Positions 22,568 through 34,778 of a stretch of 64,000 nucleotides of DNA are shown in pieces. Made by a program: the position numbers and the translations under genes. The notes beneath the pieces were generated by a model. The model did no database searches, was not told where the DNA came from, and saw only the letters and a program-made list of their open reading frames with translations. Numbering within the stretch: position 1 is the stretch's first letter; each line of letters starts with the position of its first letter. The stretch is from Zygnema cylindricum (Eukaryota; Streptophyta; Zygnematophyceae; Zygnematales; Zygnemataceae), in NCBI GenBank assembly GCA_037447655.1, contig JBBHKE010002598.1:62001-126000 (forward strand). The letters run 5' to 3'.

Positions 22568-25500
22568 ATGATGGATCATTGACTCAAGTGCATCCATGCA
22601 TATGTGTCGTGATAAGGACCTCTTCACTAAGCTAAGGAAAATCCCAATTGAAGAGATAGAGTATGGGGATAAGAGTGTGGTTACTACGGATCTAGTGGGG
22701 TCGTAGATCTGAAAGTCTTAGTGGAGGGTAAGACTTCTATACTCACTTTCTCAGATGTACTCTATATTCCTCAGCTAAGTAAAAATCTTGTCTCTACATC
22801 TGTGTTAGACGACAAAGAGTTTGATACCTTTACTAGAAATGGAGTTTTTACAGCTAAGTATGGGGATGAAGTCTACTTCATTGAAGATAAGGGTAGCCAA
22901 GGAATGTTTAGCCTTAACTTGAGTGATGAAAAGAAGAATGCTTACTATGTTGGTGTCCCAAAATTGATGATTTGTCATAAGCGGTTGGGACATGTGCACT
23001 TTGATAGGTTGAGGAAAGTGAAGAAGCTTAGTGTAGTAGAATGCATTCAGTTTGGTGATAATGAAATGGCGGATGATTGTAGTGGGTGTGCACTAGGTAA
23101 AGCTCACAAAATTCCTTTTCTTAAAGCCGCAACTTATAGAGGAGAAAAGGTACTTGATTTAATCCACACAGATATCTGGGGACCAGCAAGAGTACCCTCA
23201 GTTGGAGGGAAGAGGTATATGTTGACAATTACTGATGACTGGTCTAGGTACTCTAGAGTTTACTTCCTAAAAACAAAGTCTGAAACACCAACTTACTTCA
23301 AAGAATATAAAGCCTCGAGTGAGAAATTGCATGGAACCCCCATTAAGAAAATAAAGAGTGATAATGGGAGAGAATATACCTCTAACCAGTTTGAGAAATA
23401 TTTGAGAGATGAGGGAGTTCAACACCAGAAAACTATACCACATTATCTGGAACAAAATGGGGTAGCTGAGAGGTTAAATCGAACACTAGGAGATAGTGTA
23501 TGCAGTATGTTGGCTAACAAGAAAATAGGAAAGAGATTTTGGGCAAAAGCCACGAATTTTGCCAACTACATTAACAATAGAGTCCTTACCTCAACAGTCA
23601 AAGGTATGACAACTTATGTGAGATAGGTTGGAACAAAACCGGATATCTCTCACCTTAAAGTATTCGGTAGCCCAGTTTACAGTCTAGATACGGATAAGAA
23701 AAACTGGAAACTTGATGCTAAGGGAAAACTTGGATATTTTGTGGGATATGATGACGATGTCAAGGGATATAGAGTCTATGACTTAGCAAAGCAAGATATC
23801 ATTCTGGTCACACTTGTCATGGATAAAGGCAAGTTAATTAACCCCTTCAAATATACCAAGAAGATAAGAATGAGGTTTGAGTCTGAAAATGACGAGAACT
23901 CTGTTTTTCCCGAAAGGGACATGTGTGAGACAGTGATTGCAGATTCAGGGGAGATCTAAGATACATGAGTGTTACCAAATACCTCACATATTCTAATGGA
24001 ATTCGAGGAGACAGAAGAGGAGGAATCGGAATCATTTTCCATGGATAGGGTAGGGAATGAGACAGTAAGGAGAAACCCAAGACTTCCCTCTATTCCAGCG
24101 ACAGAGTTTTAAGGCGGGAGAAGGAGCAGCAAAAGGATACAAGAGAAACAGGCTGCTCATAAGGTAACTAAGCTATCTCATCCTGATGAGCCACAGTCAT
24201 ACTTGGAGGCAGTGAACAACCCAGAAAAATACAGATGGATTAGAGCCATAAATGATGAGATGGCTTTGATCATGGAAGCAAATACTTGGGAGCTAGCGGA
24301 TTGTCCTCCGGACAGAAAGCCTATTGGTTGTAAATGGGTATTTAAACTAAAACTGAACCCAGATAATACCATTGAAAGATATAAGGCTCGCTTGGTAGCA
24401 AGGGGGTTCACTCTAAAGGAGGGGATTGACTAAGAAGAGACATTTGCCCCATTTGTTCGTTTTCCACCAGTAAGGATTTTCCTCATTCTAGTTGTAGCAG
24501 AAGACATGGAAATCCATCAGATGGATATTAAGACCGCCTTCCTCAATGGTGTGTTAGAGGAACAAATCTTCACGCGGCAACCTGAGGGGATTGTGGAGGC
24601 TGGGGAAGAGAGCAAAGTCTGCAGACTCATAAAGTTCTTATAGGAACTTAAGCAGGCTCCCCGAACGTGGAATAACAAACTAGATGAGTGTCTCACTAAT
24701 CTAGGATATATCCGGATAAACTCTGACCATTCTATCTATATGTTTGAAGATGAGATTGGTGTGATTTTTATCGCAATTTATGAGGATGATCTGCTGGTGT
24801 TAAGTAAGTCTTTGGAAAAGAACACTAACTTAAACCAAGATCTTAAAAAGAGATTTGACATGAAAGATATAGGAGAGGCAAGATATATTTTGGGGATTCA
24901 AATGGAAAGAGATAGGGGGAAAAGGATCAATAGACTCACTTAGAAAGAAGTAATAGGAAATATGCTTGAAAAATTCCAGATAGAGAAAACAAACAGTTGT
25001 ACCATTTCCATGGACTTGAAGAAAGTAAGTGATGGGAGTGTAGAAGGAGAAGTGATAATCTTAGATGATCAAATTAGTCCAGAAGAGAGAGAGTTTATGA
25101 ATTCTATCCCTTACACGAAGGTTGTAGGAAGCCAAATATACTTTATGAATTTTACCAAGCCGGACATAGCGGCAGCAGTTGGAGTACTTAGTAGGAGTCT
25201 TCATGATCCTAGAAAGAGAGACTGGGAGGCAGCCAAGAGATTCATGAGATATTTGGTGGGATATATGGTTGCATTTGGGAGGGAAGCACAGTGATATCAC
25301 TACTTGGAGTGATGCCTGTTATGGGGATGCACCTATGAGAAGATGCACTTTTGGGTATGTGTTGTATGTGGGTGAAGGTGCTTACTGTTGGAGCAGGAAG
25401 CAACAAAAGGTGGTTGTTCAGTCTACTATGGACGCTGAGTATATGGCCTCTTGTTCTGCTGTGAAAGAATATATGTGGGTCAAGTCATTGTTGCAAGAAG

Positions 25501-25772
25501 AGGGGTATATAAAGGAAGGAGTGCATGAAGTCCTTTGTGATAATCAAGCTGCAATTGCAATTGCAGCCAATCCAAAAAATCATTTAAAAGCTAAACATAT
25601 GGACATAACATTGAGCTTCGTAAGAGAAAAATTTGAAAATAAATTTTTGAATCTTGTGTATAGACCTGATGAAGAAATGGTGGCTGACATGATGACCAAA
25701 CCTGTGTCCTCTCCCAAGTTAAAATATTGTAGGGAAAAATGCGGGTTGAAAGAAAAAATAAAATTAGACTAG
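22568..25772 (+). pseudogene. copia pol (protease, integrase, reverse transcriptase, RNase H) with stops
   Basis: The protease region has WIIDSSASMHMC near 22572, where DSGAS is expected. Integrase (22721-23626) shows the HHCC finger (CHKRLGHVHFDRL..CSGCALGK) and acidic residues in HTDIWGP, KSDNGREY and NGVAERLNRT. In-frame stops occur at about 23624 (TAG), 24433 (TAA), 24642 (TAG, inside the LYGLKQAP block) and 24942 (TAG). The reverse transcriptase carries IAIYEDDLLVL where YVDD is usual. RNase H (25269-25772, shifted frame) has WSDACYGD, DAEYMA and CDNQAAIAIA. The stops and the frameshift make it non-functional. Confidence 0.9.
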
Positions 25773-25785
25773 AAAATAAGAGGAG

Positions 25786-26693
25786 TGTTGAAAATCACTA
25801 AAAGATTTAATAGGTATTTTATAGTTCTAAGCTAGATAAATAGAAAAAAGAAGCATAGGTAGTCTTCCTCCGTCTCTCACTCTCTATCACACATACATGT
25901 TGTAGTCACTAAATGAGAGAGAGAGAGTAGTGGAGCCATGGCTGCCTTAGCTCCACCTAGGCAGGACTAAAGAGTGACCTAAGTCACTCTCAACAAAAGG
26001 TTGATTCCGACACGACTCAAACCTCCGACTGGTAGAGCATGGCGTAGCCCTCCGCTCTAACCGGTCTGTCGTAGGAGTTTTCTAGAGTATATAGGGTTTG
26101 ATAACTATTTGAATAGTGTTAAGATAATTATTTCGATTAACGGAAATACAAATATACAAACATGGAACAGGTTAAATACAGTACGGATACTATTGCGCAC
26201 GAAACAAATGAATCGGACATTTGTTTCGACGGTTGAAATCAAAATACCAAATTCTATCCAGCGACGCACATCATCGCCGAGATCTCGGAATGGTCACTTT
26301 GGCATTATGTGACGTGGCATGACCTAGCGCCACGTGGAGGGATAACATTTGGTCGCGAGAATTATGAGGAACGTACGGACGAGTGAAAAGTGGACACGCG
26401 TCTGCTTAATGGCCTTGTCGTACAAAGGCCGTACATAAAGTACATCGGCATTATTACTTTCTTATTGTACTCTATAGTGATATGATTGGTTTATACAGTC
26501 AGTAGATAGGGGTTGTGAGAGGGAACTAGGTCTTAGCAAAAATCTGGTAGATGGTATTCTCTTTCTTTGAGAGTTTGTATATATTCGCATCTTTGCCACC
26601 TTATAAGTTATCCATGGTTGGGCGTTTTTAAAGATTTCTTTTCGTACTGACTCAGAGGAGTCTAAGCTGCACAAAGAAGCAGTCACATTGTCA
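25786..26693 (+). repeat. Right LTR of the copia element
   Basis: 908 bases, the same length as the left LTR and similar throughout, with scattered substitutions. Downstream the similarity to the element's leader continues (PBS-like site and start of gag) as far as about 26796. Confidence 0.9.
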
Positions 26694-26849
26694 ACTTGTT
26701 TGCTTGGGGAGCAGTGGTTGCCATTGAAAGTGGGTTAGTTAACAACTATGCAGAGGCTTCCTGAATTTTCTAGTCCAATGGAGGACAGAGATTTGCAAAC
26801 ATGTCTTCATCAAACTCCTCTTCCCCTACCTCCCCTTCCTCTTCCTCCC

Positions 26850-28706
26850 ATGCTACCATTTCCTCTTATTAATTAACATCGCTGGTGTTCCTGTAATAAT
26901 CTGAGATTGCTAAAGACCCAAACCAAATCATTTGCTCTTTTAGCTGTCAACCTGTTCATTTTCTTAGAGTGAATGTCAATCTGTTCCTTTTCTTAGAGTG
27001 AATATGGTCATAGTTGACCAATTCCTCTCACATGAGCTGGCAATTATACATTAGGCAAAGATGTTAATTGCTATTTTCTGTAAGATAGGGGTGACAGCCC
27101 CAAACTGTTGCCACCACTTCCACCTTGGCATCTGCTTAGCAAAAGTATTTGTCACCTCCGTCCCAAATATGCCCTCTAAACCTTTATACTTAGACAACTC
27201 ACAGTAGGCCCTAGCCTGGTCTGCCTTATTTGGTAACATCTTATCAAGCATTACATGAAATCCTTCCATTATTTTCACATTTCAAAGTTGACCATACTTA
27301 TCACTTTGGTACTCGGGATGGAGTAAAATGTCGGAAGCATATATGGGTCTATGTGCCATCTCCTATCTGGTGATGAAGGCATTGCCACGTTCAACTCCTC
27401 CAAAATATGCAGGCGTTCGTAATTTCACGTTCCTCCTTTGCTAGATAACTTCACTAAAAACTCCCCAATAGTGTGAAAACCATGATAACCTTCCCCACAT
27501 TTGGGCTCCCTTTAACGTACTCCCTCATCAGCCGCACTAGTGATTATGAAACAGTCCCAACCTCGATTACTCTCGTCCAAAACTTCGGGTTCAGGATAAG
27601 ACCTTTAATCTTAGCACCATCTAACTTGTATGTAGACTTGAATAACCATTGTTTGTAAGCATCTTAAAACATCAAGATCTCCAAGCTATCATTCACTTGT
27701 AAAAACCTCACTAGCATGATAAAATTTGTAGCAAACTTGGTCTCTCTAGGATTCAAAAGCCTAAGTTTGGAGATTTTGTGGAACAAGGCTGGAGTCATGT
27801 GATGATTCATGAAAAATTTCAACATCTCCTTCGCCTCTCGGACAGGTGTTGAAATAAATGATAGCTTGCCCCAATCCTCCAATATTAGGTCCAATACGTG
27901 GGCAACGCATGGTGTCCACGTCATCGAAAGATGCTTTTTCAGAATCATCGAGGCGGCAGCCTTGTTCACAGAAGCACAATCTGTCACAACTTGTACCACA
28001 CGCAGAACCCCCACCGCAATAAATAATTTCTCTAACACCTGACAAACGTATTCAGCATCCTTTATTTTCCCTCGAGTGTTTTCCGCCTTGAGAAACATGT
28101 CACCTTTGGGGGTGACAGCTAGAATGTTCATGAGAGGCGTATCATTAACGATTATCCAACTGTTTGATGTGATGGAGGCACCTGTGATTTTTATGGTGTT
28201 GTAGTAGCTTGCCAAATCGATAGTGATCGTTGCTTTCGTCTCAAACAGAAGGCGATTTCTTATAGTATTCATGTGAGGTAACTTGTAAGACGACCCTATA
28301 TCCCCGGTCTTCTTCAGTGCTACCTTAAAATATGGGTTGTCTAATAGTCCAAACAACATACCATTGGCAAAGAAAGCTTTTGCCCAAGCTACAACGACAT
28401 TTTTTTTGTTATGCATATTGAATATATAATTTATTTTGGTCTGAACACCTTTTACCTTTCTACTCGATCTAGTTCAAGGACATCCAATGAGTTCATCCAA
28501 ATGGGATATGACACGTTTTTGAGAGCTATGAGAAGATGTTGTGGTTTCCATACATTTAACTCGGCTTGCATTTCATCTTGACATAAAATACAAGCTCTAA
28601 TGCCCCCGCTTTTACCATTTCCAAGCAGATGGTTTCTAATCCTAGTTGCTTGACCATTGTATTCGAAATTGCAGTATAGAGACATGCACATATTGTTATT
28701 CCCCAA
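26850..28706 (-). pseudogene. hAT-family transposase with BED finger and DUF659, decayed
   Basis: On the minus strand, a BED-like zinc finger comes first (28706-28452; CNFEYNGQATRIRNHLLG..CILCQ). A long DUF659/catalytic-core frame follows (28416-27664) with ITSNSWIIVNDTPLMNILA, VVQVVTDCASVNKAAA and WTPCVAHVLDLILEDWG. Next is the C-terminal block (27278-27051; WWQQFGAVTPILQKIAINIF). The hAT dimerisation motif appears near 27040 (SCERNWS), followed by a duplicated HSKK-NRLT segment. Frames are interrupted between the blocks, so no complete protein is made. The order and motifs match plant-type hAT transposases, which cut and paste DNA transposons. The terminal repeats were not identified. Confidence 0.88.
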
Positions 28707-29620
28707 GCAACACTCTTTTTGGAGCCTTAACGTGTTCCCACTCGATTCCTCGTTGCTTGGGCATAGATGCTTTTATTTAGGTTCGTGGAAACTTGAAGGG
28801 TGGCTTCAATCACATGTTTAATGGCCGATTTTATGGCGTCTTCAATGGCGCCTTTCTTGTGAAAAAGGAGGCTTATTTTTGAAAGAAGAGTGGAGGACAC
28901 ATCAAAATTCTCGCGGGTAAATGAACCAACGTCATTTTTTTTAAATGTCTTTACAATTTCCGTACAGTGTGGAACATACAGAATTTACAAATTATACAAA
29001 ACAATCGAATACTACGTAGTTTTCAAAAAAAAAGTCCAAATCCGTATGAATAGAACATCTACGCTCGTCGCAGATATTCTTTGTACATAACGAAAATTGT
29101 AACGGGAGCACATATCGTCGGACAAAAATGTTTTTGTCAATTTTTTCCTAAAACACGGCAAACCACTTCGTAGTTTGTACAATACACTACTCTCATATTT
29201 CAGAATAACAAGAACGTGTGTGAAATTTTCCACCACGCTATGTAAATTTCTAGTTGACATACTTGCGAGATAAAAAAAAATATAACCAATTTTTTGGTCA
29301 CTAGAGGATGAAAACAATGAGGAAGACATATTTTAAACCATTAAAATTTGTGCACATATGCAATTTCGGGTAAGCACGTGGCTATTGCATTTTTTACTTT
29401 TCTGTTTAAACTTCTATTTCGGAAAAATTGAGGTGCACAATATCTCATCCCCATAATTTTGTGTAGCCACGTGTGACAACTAACAAAATAGATTTTTTTG
29501 CGATGGTTGAAAATGGACAAAACAAATACGAATTCATGTCATATTGTTCAGCTGTCTATATACGATTATTTGTACTGTACACCGCACCGCAAATTCTGTA
29601 CACAGTAGAGTACTGTATTG
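28707..29620. other. Spacer without recognised gene
   Basis: Sequence immediately upstream of the hAT transposase relic, then AT-rich spacer. Short repeated GTACAG/GTACACCGC strings appear near 29570-29600, just before the next TIR element. No coding region is supported. Confidence 0.5.
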
Positions 29621-30561
29621 TACACCGCGAATCGCTATTAGCGTTAACAAATATTTAGTGTTAAAAAACAATTAGGGTGATTAACGCAAATTGGGAATTT
29701 GGGGATTCTCAAGAAATCAATCACTCTAAGGGTAACGTTCCATCAGACATTTTTGTAATCATACGGGCCGAGTTAATTAAGTCTATGTTCCATCACGAAG
29801 AGTTTGTAAACCACGTGTTATACATTGAGTGGCACCACGTGGGTTTTGACCCGATATTCAAAATCTCTTAAAAATATTCACACCGACAAATTTCACTGTA
29901 TATCTTCACTTGTGTACCATGTATCTGCGTTCCAAATCATAATTCGACAGTTCTTTTGTACTTTTTGCAAACGCCAGTCTTTTACGCCAACTCATTTTTT
30001 AAGGTTCTTGTTTTCAAACATGACAAAAATCCTTTGCCGCAAATAGTGTGACGAAAGAGCGTTGCAAAAAATAGAGCAACAAAAGACGCTTCGAGATTTT
30101 TTTTTTTTTCAGTTGCTTTTGAAAAGTACACACTATAAGCAAATTTTGTGATATTTTGTTGCTTGCCCCTTGTGACACGTAGCTTAATCCTCCAGCGTGT
30201 CGTGATTCATTTTTTTTTCTCAATCTACCAACCCACCTCTTTGAGGTACGTTGGTAGCTACAGAGAAAAATTAAGCGAATGCCTTGCATATGGTTATCCG
30301 ACATTCGCTGTTATCTCTAAGACCTTCGAAAAGTATTGGCATGGTTCTTAGTAATGTTGTTTCGCGTATAAAAACAAAATAAGGGGCACGGTTTGATACG
30401 AATAGTCGCCAATTTCTATAAACTACCCCCACTTTTTGACTAATAGAGCGTGACCCTAATTTGTTTTTTTGGGTTTTTTTAATCATTCTATTTAAGAATC
30501 TGGGTAAAAAATTATGGGCGCCAAATTAGCGTGATTAACCCTAATAACGATTCGTGGTGTA
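29621..30561. mobile_element. TIR element, TACACCGCG family, with a nested AGGGTGAA-type segment
   Basis: It begins TACACCGCGAATCGCTATTA and ends CTAATAACGATTCGTGGTGTA. The interior from about 29728 to 30452 has AAGGGTAACGTTCCATCA at one end and a diverged complement near 30440. It also shares the blocks AACCACGTGTTATACATTGA and CAACCCACCTCTTTGAGG with the family at 7072. This looks like one element inside another, or a chimera. Confidence 0.65.
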
Positions 30562-30565
30562 GTTC

Positions 30566-31442
30566 AGTGTTGTGTGTCGAGGGCCTCTTGCCAATATTCC
30601 CTATGCACTTAACTTAAATTACTAGATAGTCAATATATCGTAGAGATATATCGATTAACTCAATATCACGATATATTGACATTATATTGGCTCAATATGT
30701 CGATATATATATACATATAGAAATATATATATGTTTATATGTATATATATATAAATATATATACTATATATGGGGGTTTCAGGGTTTATAGGGTACATTA
30801 CCGTATGCTCCTATATATTTCAGTATAGTAGACAAAGATTTGTCGTATTATTAGGTTTGTAGGGTACACTTTCCGTATAATTTCGTACATTTATGTTAGC
30901 TGATCGTAATTTTAAAGGATTTAAAGATTTTATAGTATTTTGCTTTTCGTACATTTTCATACATGTCCGTACAGATAAATATATACGAATTTTACGAAAA
31001 GTATAAAATCGACAAATATTACGTAATTTTCACATATGATATCAAATCTCTACGAATTGGACATCTATGAGCGTAATCAACAATCAAAAGGACATTGAGG
31101 AATGGTATGGGAGCGTGGAACCCAAGTAAAACCTCTTTAAATAAAATATAATCAAGGAAAAATCCCGATTTTTTACCGAAATCGGGGGGAAGGGGGCTCG
31201 CGGCGCGTCCGGGGAATATGACGTACAGTTGAGTGTACTGGCCGTACATTTATCAGTACGGTATGTACATATATCACCGATAGTTATCGATATCGGTGCT
31301 ATCGTCGATAAATACTGATAAATGTTGGTTATTTTTATGGGATAACACCGATAACGATATATCTACCAATATATCGATTCTTGGGTACCCGAAAAAATGT
31401 CTATATCGGTTATTGGCAAATCCTTACCGATACACAACACTA
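30566..31442. mobile_element. TIR element, GTGTTGTGT..TCG family, diverged copy
   Basis: It starts CAGTGTTGTGTGTCGAG and ends TTACCGATACACAACACTA. The arms are rich in ATATATCGAT dyads. The interior near 31216-31240 (ACGTACAGTTGAGTGTAC, complement) is shared with the copies at 5660 and 59957. Confidence 0.7.
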
Positions 31443-32419
31443 CAAATTATGGGCCTTTGGTCGTCCGTTTAAAAACCTTTAAAATGGTCGATTTTTTGTT
31501 CATCTGCACCCCTAAACGGCGTGTCCCTCGGTCGACGTCGCAAACGGGTAGCTTTGTCCCTTGGCCCATGTCAAGTATCGGGTAGCTTTGTCCCTCGGCC
31601 AACGTTACTTAACGGGTAACTTCAAAACGGTTAGCCGTCCGTTTCAAGAAGTATGATTTCGTGCCGTTAATTGCAATAAAGATTCGTCGTATAGTTAATT
31701 TTTTGCTCAATTTTGCTTTCAATTGTTGTGTTGTTTTGGGTCGCGTCTACAAATGTCTGTAAAGACGTCTAGGATAATACAATAGTACTTCAACATTTCG
31801 ACAAAAAGGACACGGTCCATGCGCGTCTAAGGGGCACGATCAATGGGCATGATAAACGGACACGATCAGCGGACACGATAAACAGGATACAGTCCATGTC
31901 CGTTAGATTTGACGTCATCAAAAGGTTTACTTTTGTCCCTCGCCCGACCTCACCAATCGGGTAACTTTCAAAGTACCCCATCGGCAATCGTTTTTTACCG
32001 TCAAATCGTGGATACTCGATCTTGTCAATGAATAAAGATAATGCCGCCACCTGTAATGAGTCTTCAGCCGTCTATCCTTATGAATAGAGATAATGCCGCC
32101 ACCTATAATGAGTCTTCAGCCGTCTATCCTTCGTTTGTGACCGTCCGATCATAAAATGCTTGCAGTTCAGAAAATAACCGTCCTTTTCAAGAATTACGAT
32201 TTCGTGTGGTTAATTATTTGCTTGATTTACCGTCAATTGCTGTGTAATTTTGGGTTGCGCCTACAAATGTAAGTACGGAGGTCCGAAATAGTACAATAGT
32301 ATAGTACTTACACCTTTTTATAAACAGTAAACAGTCCATGCGCGTGTAACGAGCATGATAAACCTGAAGTGAGTCTTCAACCGAAATCCTTCTTTCGTGA
32401 CCGTCCGATCATAAAATGC
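31443..32419. repeat. Spacer with short tandem duplications
   Basis: No gene is seen. A phrase of about 53 bases starting GATAATGCCGCCACCT occurs twice in tandem at about 32038 and 32091. Variants of ACGGGTAGCTTTGTCCCT recur three times near 31540-31620. Blocks with CATGCGCGT..CGGTCCATG recur here and at about 33150, beyond the element at 32420. Confidence 0.6.
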
Positions 32420-32980
32420 TACACCGCCAATCGCTATTATCATAATGTACGCTAATTCCATCCCGCTTTTTTTTTTTTTTTCCATTGGCGTAGTTCATTC
32501 TATTTTTTTCTTTACTCTATTTAGGGTTAATTTTTTAGTACAGTACAAATTGGAAGTACGTCATCTTTTAAATAGTGTGTTGTACGGCCATAGTCAGACC
32601 GTACAAAAACGTACTTTTTTAAGTGAAAAAGTAGAATTCATTTTATCTAGTAGCCGCGGACGCATGAGAATGTGTGGTCTAAAAAGGGGATCAAATCGGG
32701 TTGTCAAATATCACGTTCGCATATATTCGTCCAACAACCACGTTTCGACTGTGTAAACGTACGATTTGTGTCCAATTTGTCAGATTTTGTACAAATACTT
32801 ATACTAGTGTAAGCATGTTTGCGACCGACATTTACTTTTTTCAAAGACCCAAATTAGAATTATTAAACAATTAGAATGTATGTTTTTTTTCAAAATTTTC
32901 AAATTCTTAATTAGCGTAAACCACGGTAATTATTCAGATACGCTAAAAAATCTTCTACGCTAATAGCAATTGGTGGTGTA
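32420..32980. mobile_element. TIR element, TACACCGCC family, copy 2
   Basis: 561 bases, bounded by TACACCGCCAATCGCTATTA at the left and the complement of a slightly changed version at the right. The interior matches the element at 4670-5236 over most of its length, including the T-run and CGGACGCATGAGAATGTG. Non-coding. Confidence 0.8.
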
Positions 32981-33261
32981 GCAGTTCAGAAGATAACCGT
33001 CCTTTTCAAGAAGTACAATTTCGTGCCGTTAATTCTTTGCTCGATTTACGGTCAATTATTGTTTAATTTTGGGTCGAGCCTACAAATGTACACACGGACA
33101 TCTTGAATAGTACAATAGTACAGTAATTACACCTTTTGGTAAACAGTAAACGGTCCATGCGCGTGTAACGAGCATGATAAACGGGCATGATAAAAAATGA
33201 CATGGTCTCATGCCTGTGTAACGGGCATCGATTTGGTAGTATAATAAAACAATGAGACACC

Positions 33262-34080
33262 GGAATCACGCGCCGTTAATTTCCCCTTGAAGAGGACTCT
33301 GAAAGCTTTCGAACGAGCTATCAACCGAAAGAATCGGCCGAGAAAGAGCGGGAACCGTGAGTTACCGATGACAATCGATTGAGACCCAAACATGGGTACC
33401 CGACAGTATTTCAACCGTATCTTTGCAACGAGACAACGGAATCACACGCCAAAAATTCTACTGGAAAGAGGACTTACAAAGCTACACAATGATTTTTGAC
33501 AAGTCAAAATCCGGTGAGCGACAGCGAAATTCGTTTGTTACCAAGAATGAGAATCGACTCCGGTCTTTTAGTCGGGTACCGGTCTGTATTTCAGGCATAT
33601 CGTTCAAACGACAAATTGGAATCATGCGCCGATAATTGTGTCGTGAAGAAGACTTTCAAGGCAACGCAACGTCAAACGTCAAAAATCGGCAAGCGACGGC
33701 GGAGAAATTATTCCGCGACTCCGTCCTGAAAAAACATTATGCCACAAGGTCTCTTGTCAAGGTACCGATTGAATTTCGGCCGTATCTTTGCAACGAGATA
33801 CCGGAATCATGTGCCATAAATTTTGCTGAGAAGAGGACTTACAAAGCTTTAAAACTTATGACAAGCCAAATCCGGGGAGCGACAGCGAAATCCGTTTGGT
33901 ACCAAGTATGAAAATCGACCGCGGTCTCTTATTCGGGTACGAGTCCGTATTTCAGGCATATCTCCCGAACGACAAATAGGAATCATGCGCCGTCAATTGT
34001 GTCATGAAGAGGAATTTTAACGCTACGCAACAAACCTTCACACATCGAAATCCTCAAGTGACAGCAGAGAATCAATTCCT
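33262..34080. repeat. Tandem array of about 178-base units, 4.5 copies
   Basis: The phrase GGAATCA(C/T)GCGCC or a close variant starts units at 33262, 33438, 33618, 33803 and 33979, giving lengths of 176, 180, 185 and 176. Units 2 and 4 share internal blocks (TCCGG.GAGCGACAGCGAAAT), and units 3 and 5 share others, so the array has a dimeric period of about 360 bases. The open frames across it are incidental. Confidence 0.8.
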
Positions 34081-34147
34081 CAAAGTTAGTCCCCGAATAA
34101 TCCTCTTTATTGGACTTTTTGTACACCGCTTGGATACCTAATAGTAG

Positions 34148-34778
34148 TCTTGGGCAGAGGTCGCAAAAGTCAAAAATATTCATACCCGAAACCGACCGTT
34201 TTTTTTTTTCAAAATCTGAGTAACCGACGCCCGAACGAGTTTAGTCACGCTCCAAAATTGTTAACCGTTTACCGACCGTCGTTTACGAAAAAAAAATTAA
34301 CCGAATCTTGATTTTTCGCGACTAACCGTGCCCGCCCGTAACCAAAAAAGTACAAAATTAATCAATGTACGAATAAATAAGCCAATAATTACGATTTGTC
34401 GCGTTCCCTAAGATTTTCGAAATGAATAGTGTACTACTGTGTCAGATTTGCGACGCTTTGTCGCGTTCCCTTTGATTTGCGAAATATATTGCTTACTACA
34501 GTACCGTGTCAGATTTACGACGCTAATCATGATGCCACGTACTTCCACGATACAAAAGTACAAAGAACAATAATGCTGGAAAAAAAAAGTACAAAATTTA
34601 CATTTTTTTTGGTTTTTTGTTTGACCAACTGTAACTGACCGTTTTTTTTTTCCTGGTGAGTCAACCGACTGTAACCGCCCGACCCCCAAAATTTGGCAAC
34701 CGAATCCGTTACGGATCCGGCGCGGGCTGTCGGTTAACGGTAGGTCACGATTTCGGTTGACCGTTTGCGACCTCTCGT
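34148..34778. mobile_element. TIR element, GAGGTCGCAAA family
   Basis: It starts CAGAGGTCGCAAAAGTCAAA and ends TTGACCGTTTGCGACCTCT. The inside is rich in short ACCGAC/ACCGTT phrases, and a phrase of about 50 bases with GTGTCAGATTTRCGACGC occurs twice near 34440 and 34510. Non-coding. Confidence 0.65.

Larger units (their letters stand above)
20436..26693 (+). mobile_element. Ty1/copia LTR retrotransposon, complete in length but decayed
   Basis: Two 908-base direct repeats (20436-21343 and 25786-26693) both start TGTTGAAAATCACT and end TTGTCA. Just after the left LTR, TGGTAGCAGTG resembles the usual copia primer site for initiator tRNA-Met (TGGTATCAGAG). A purine-rich tract (AATAAGAGGAG) precedes the right LTR. 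Between them lie gag, protease, integrase, reverse transcriptase and RNase H in copia order. Several in-frame stops and at least one frameshift show that it is inactive. AAACAT is found directly before the left LTR (20430-20435) and again at 26797-26802. Confidence 0.93.
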
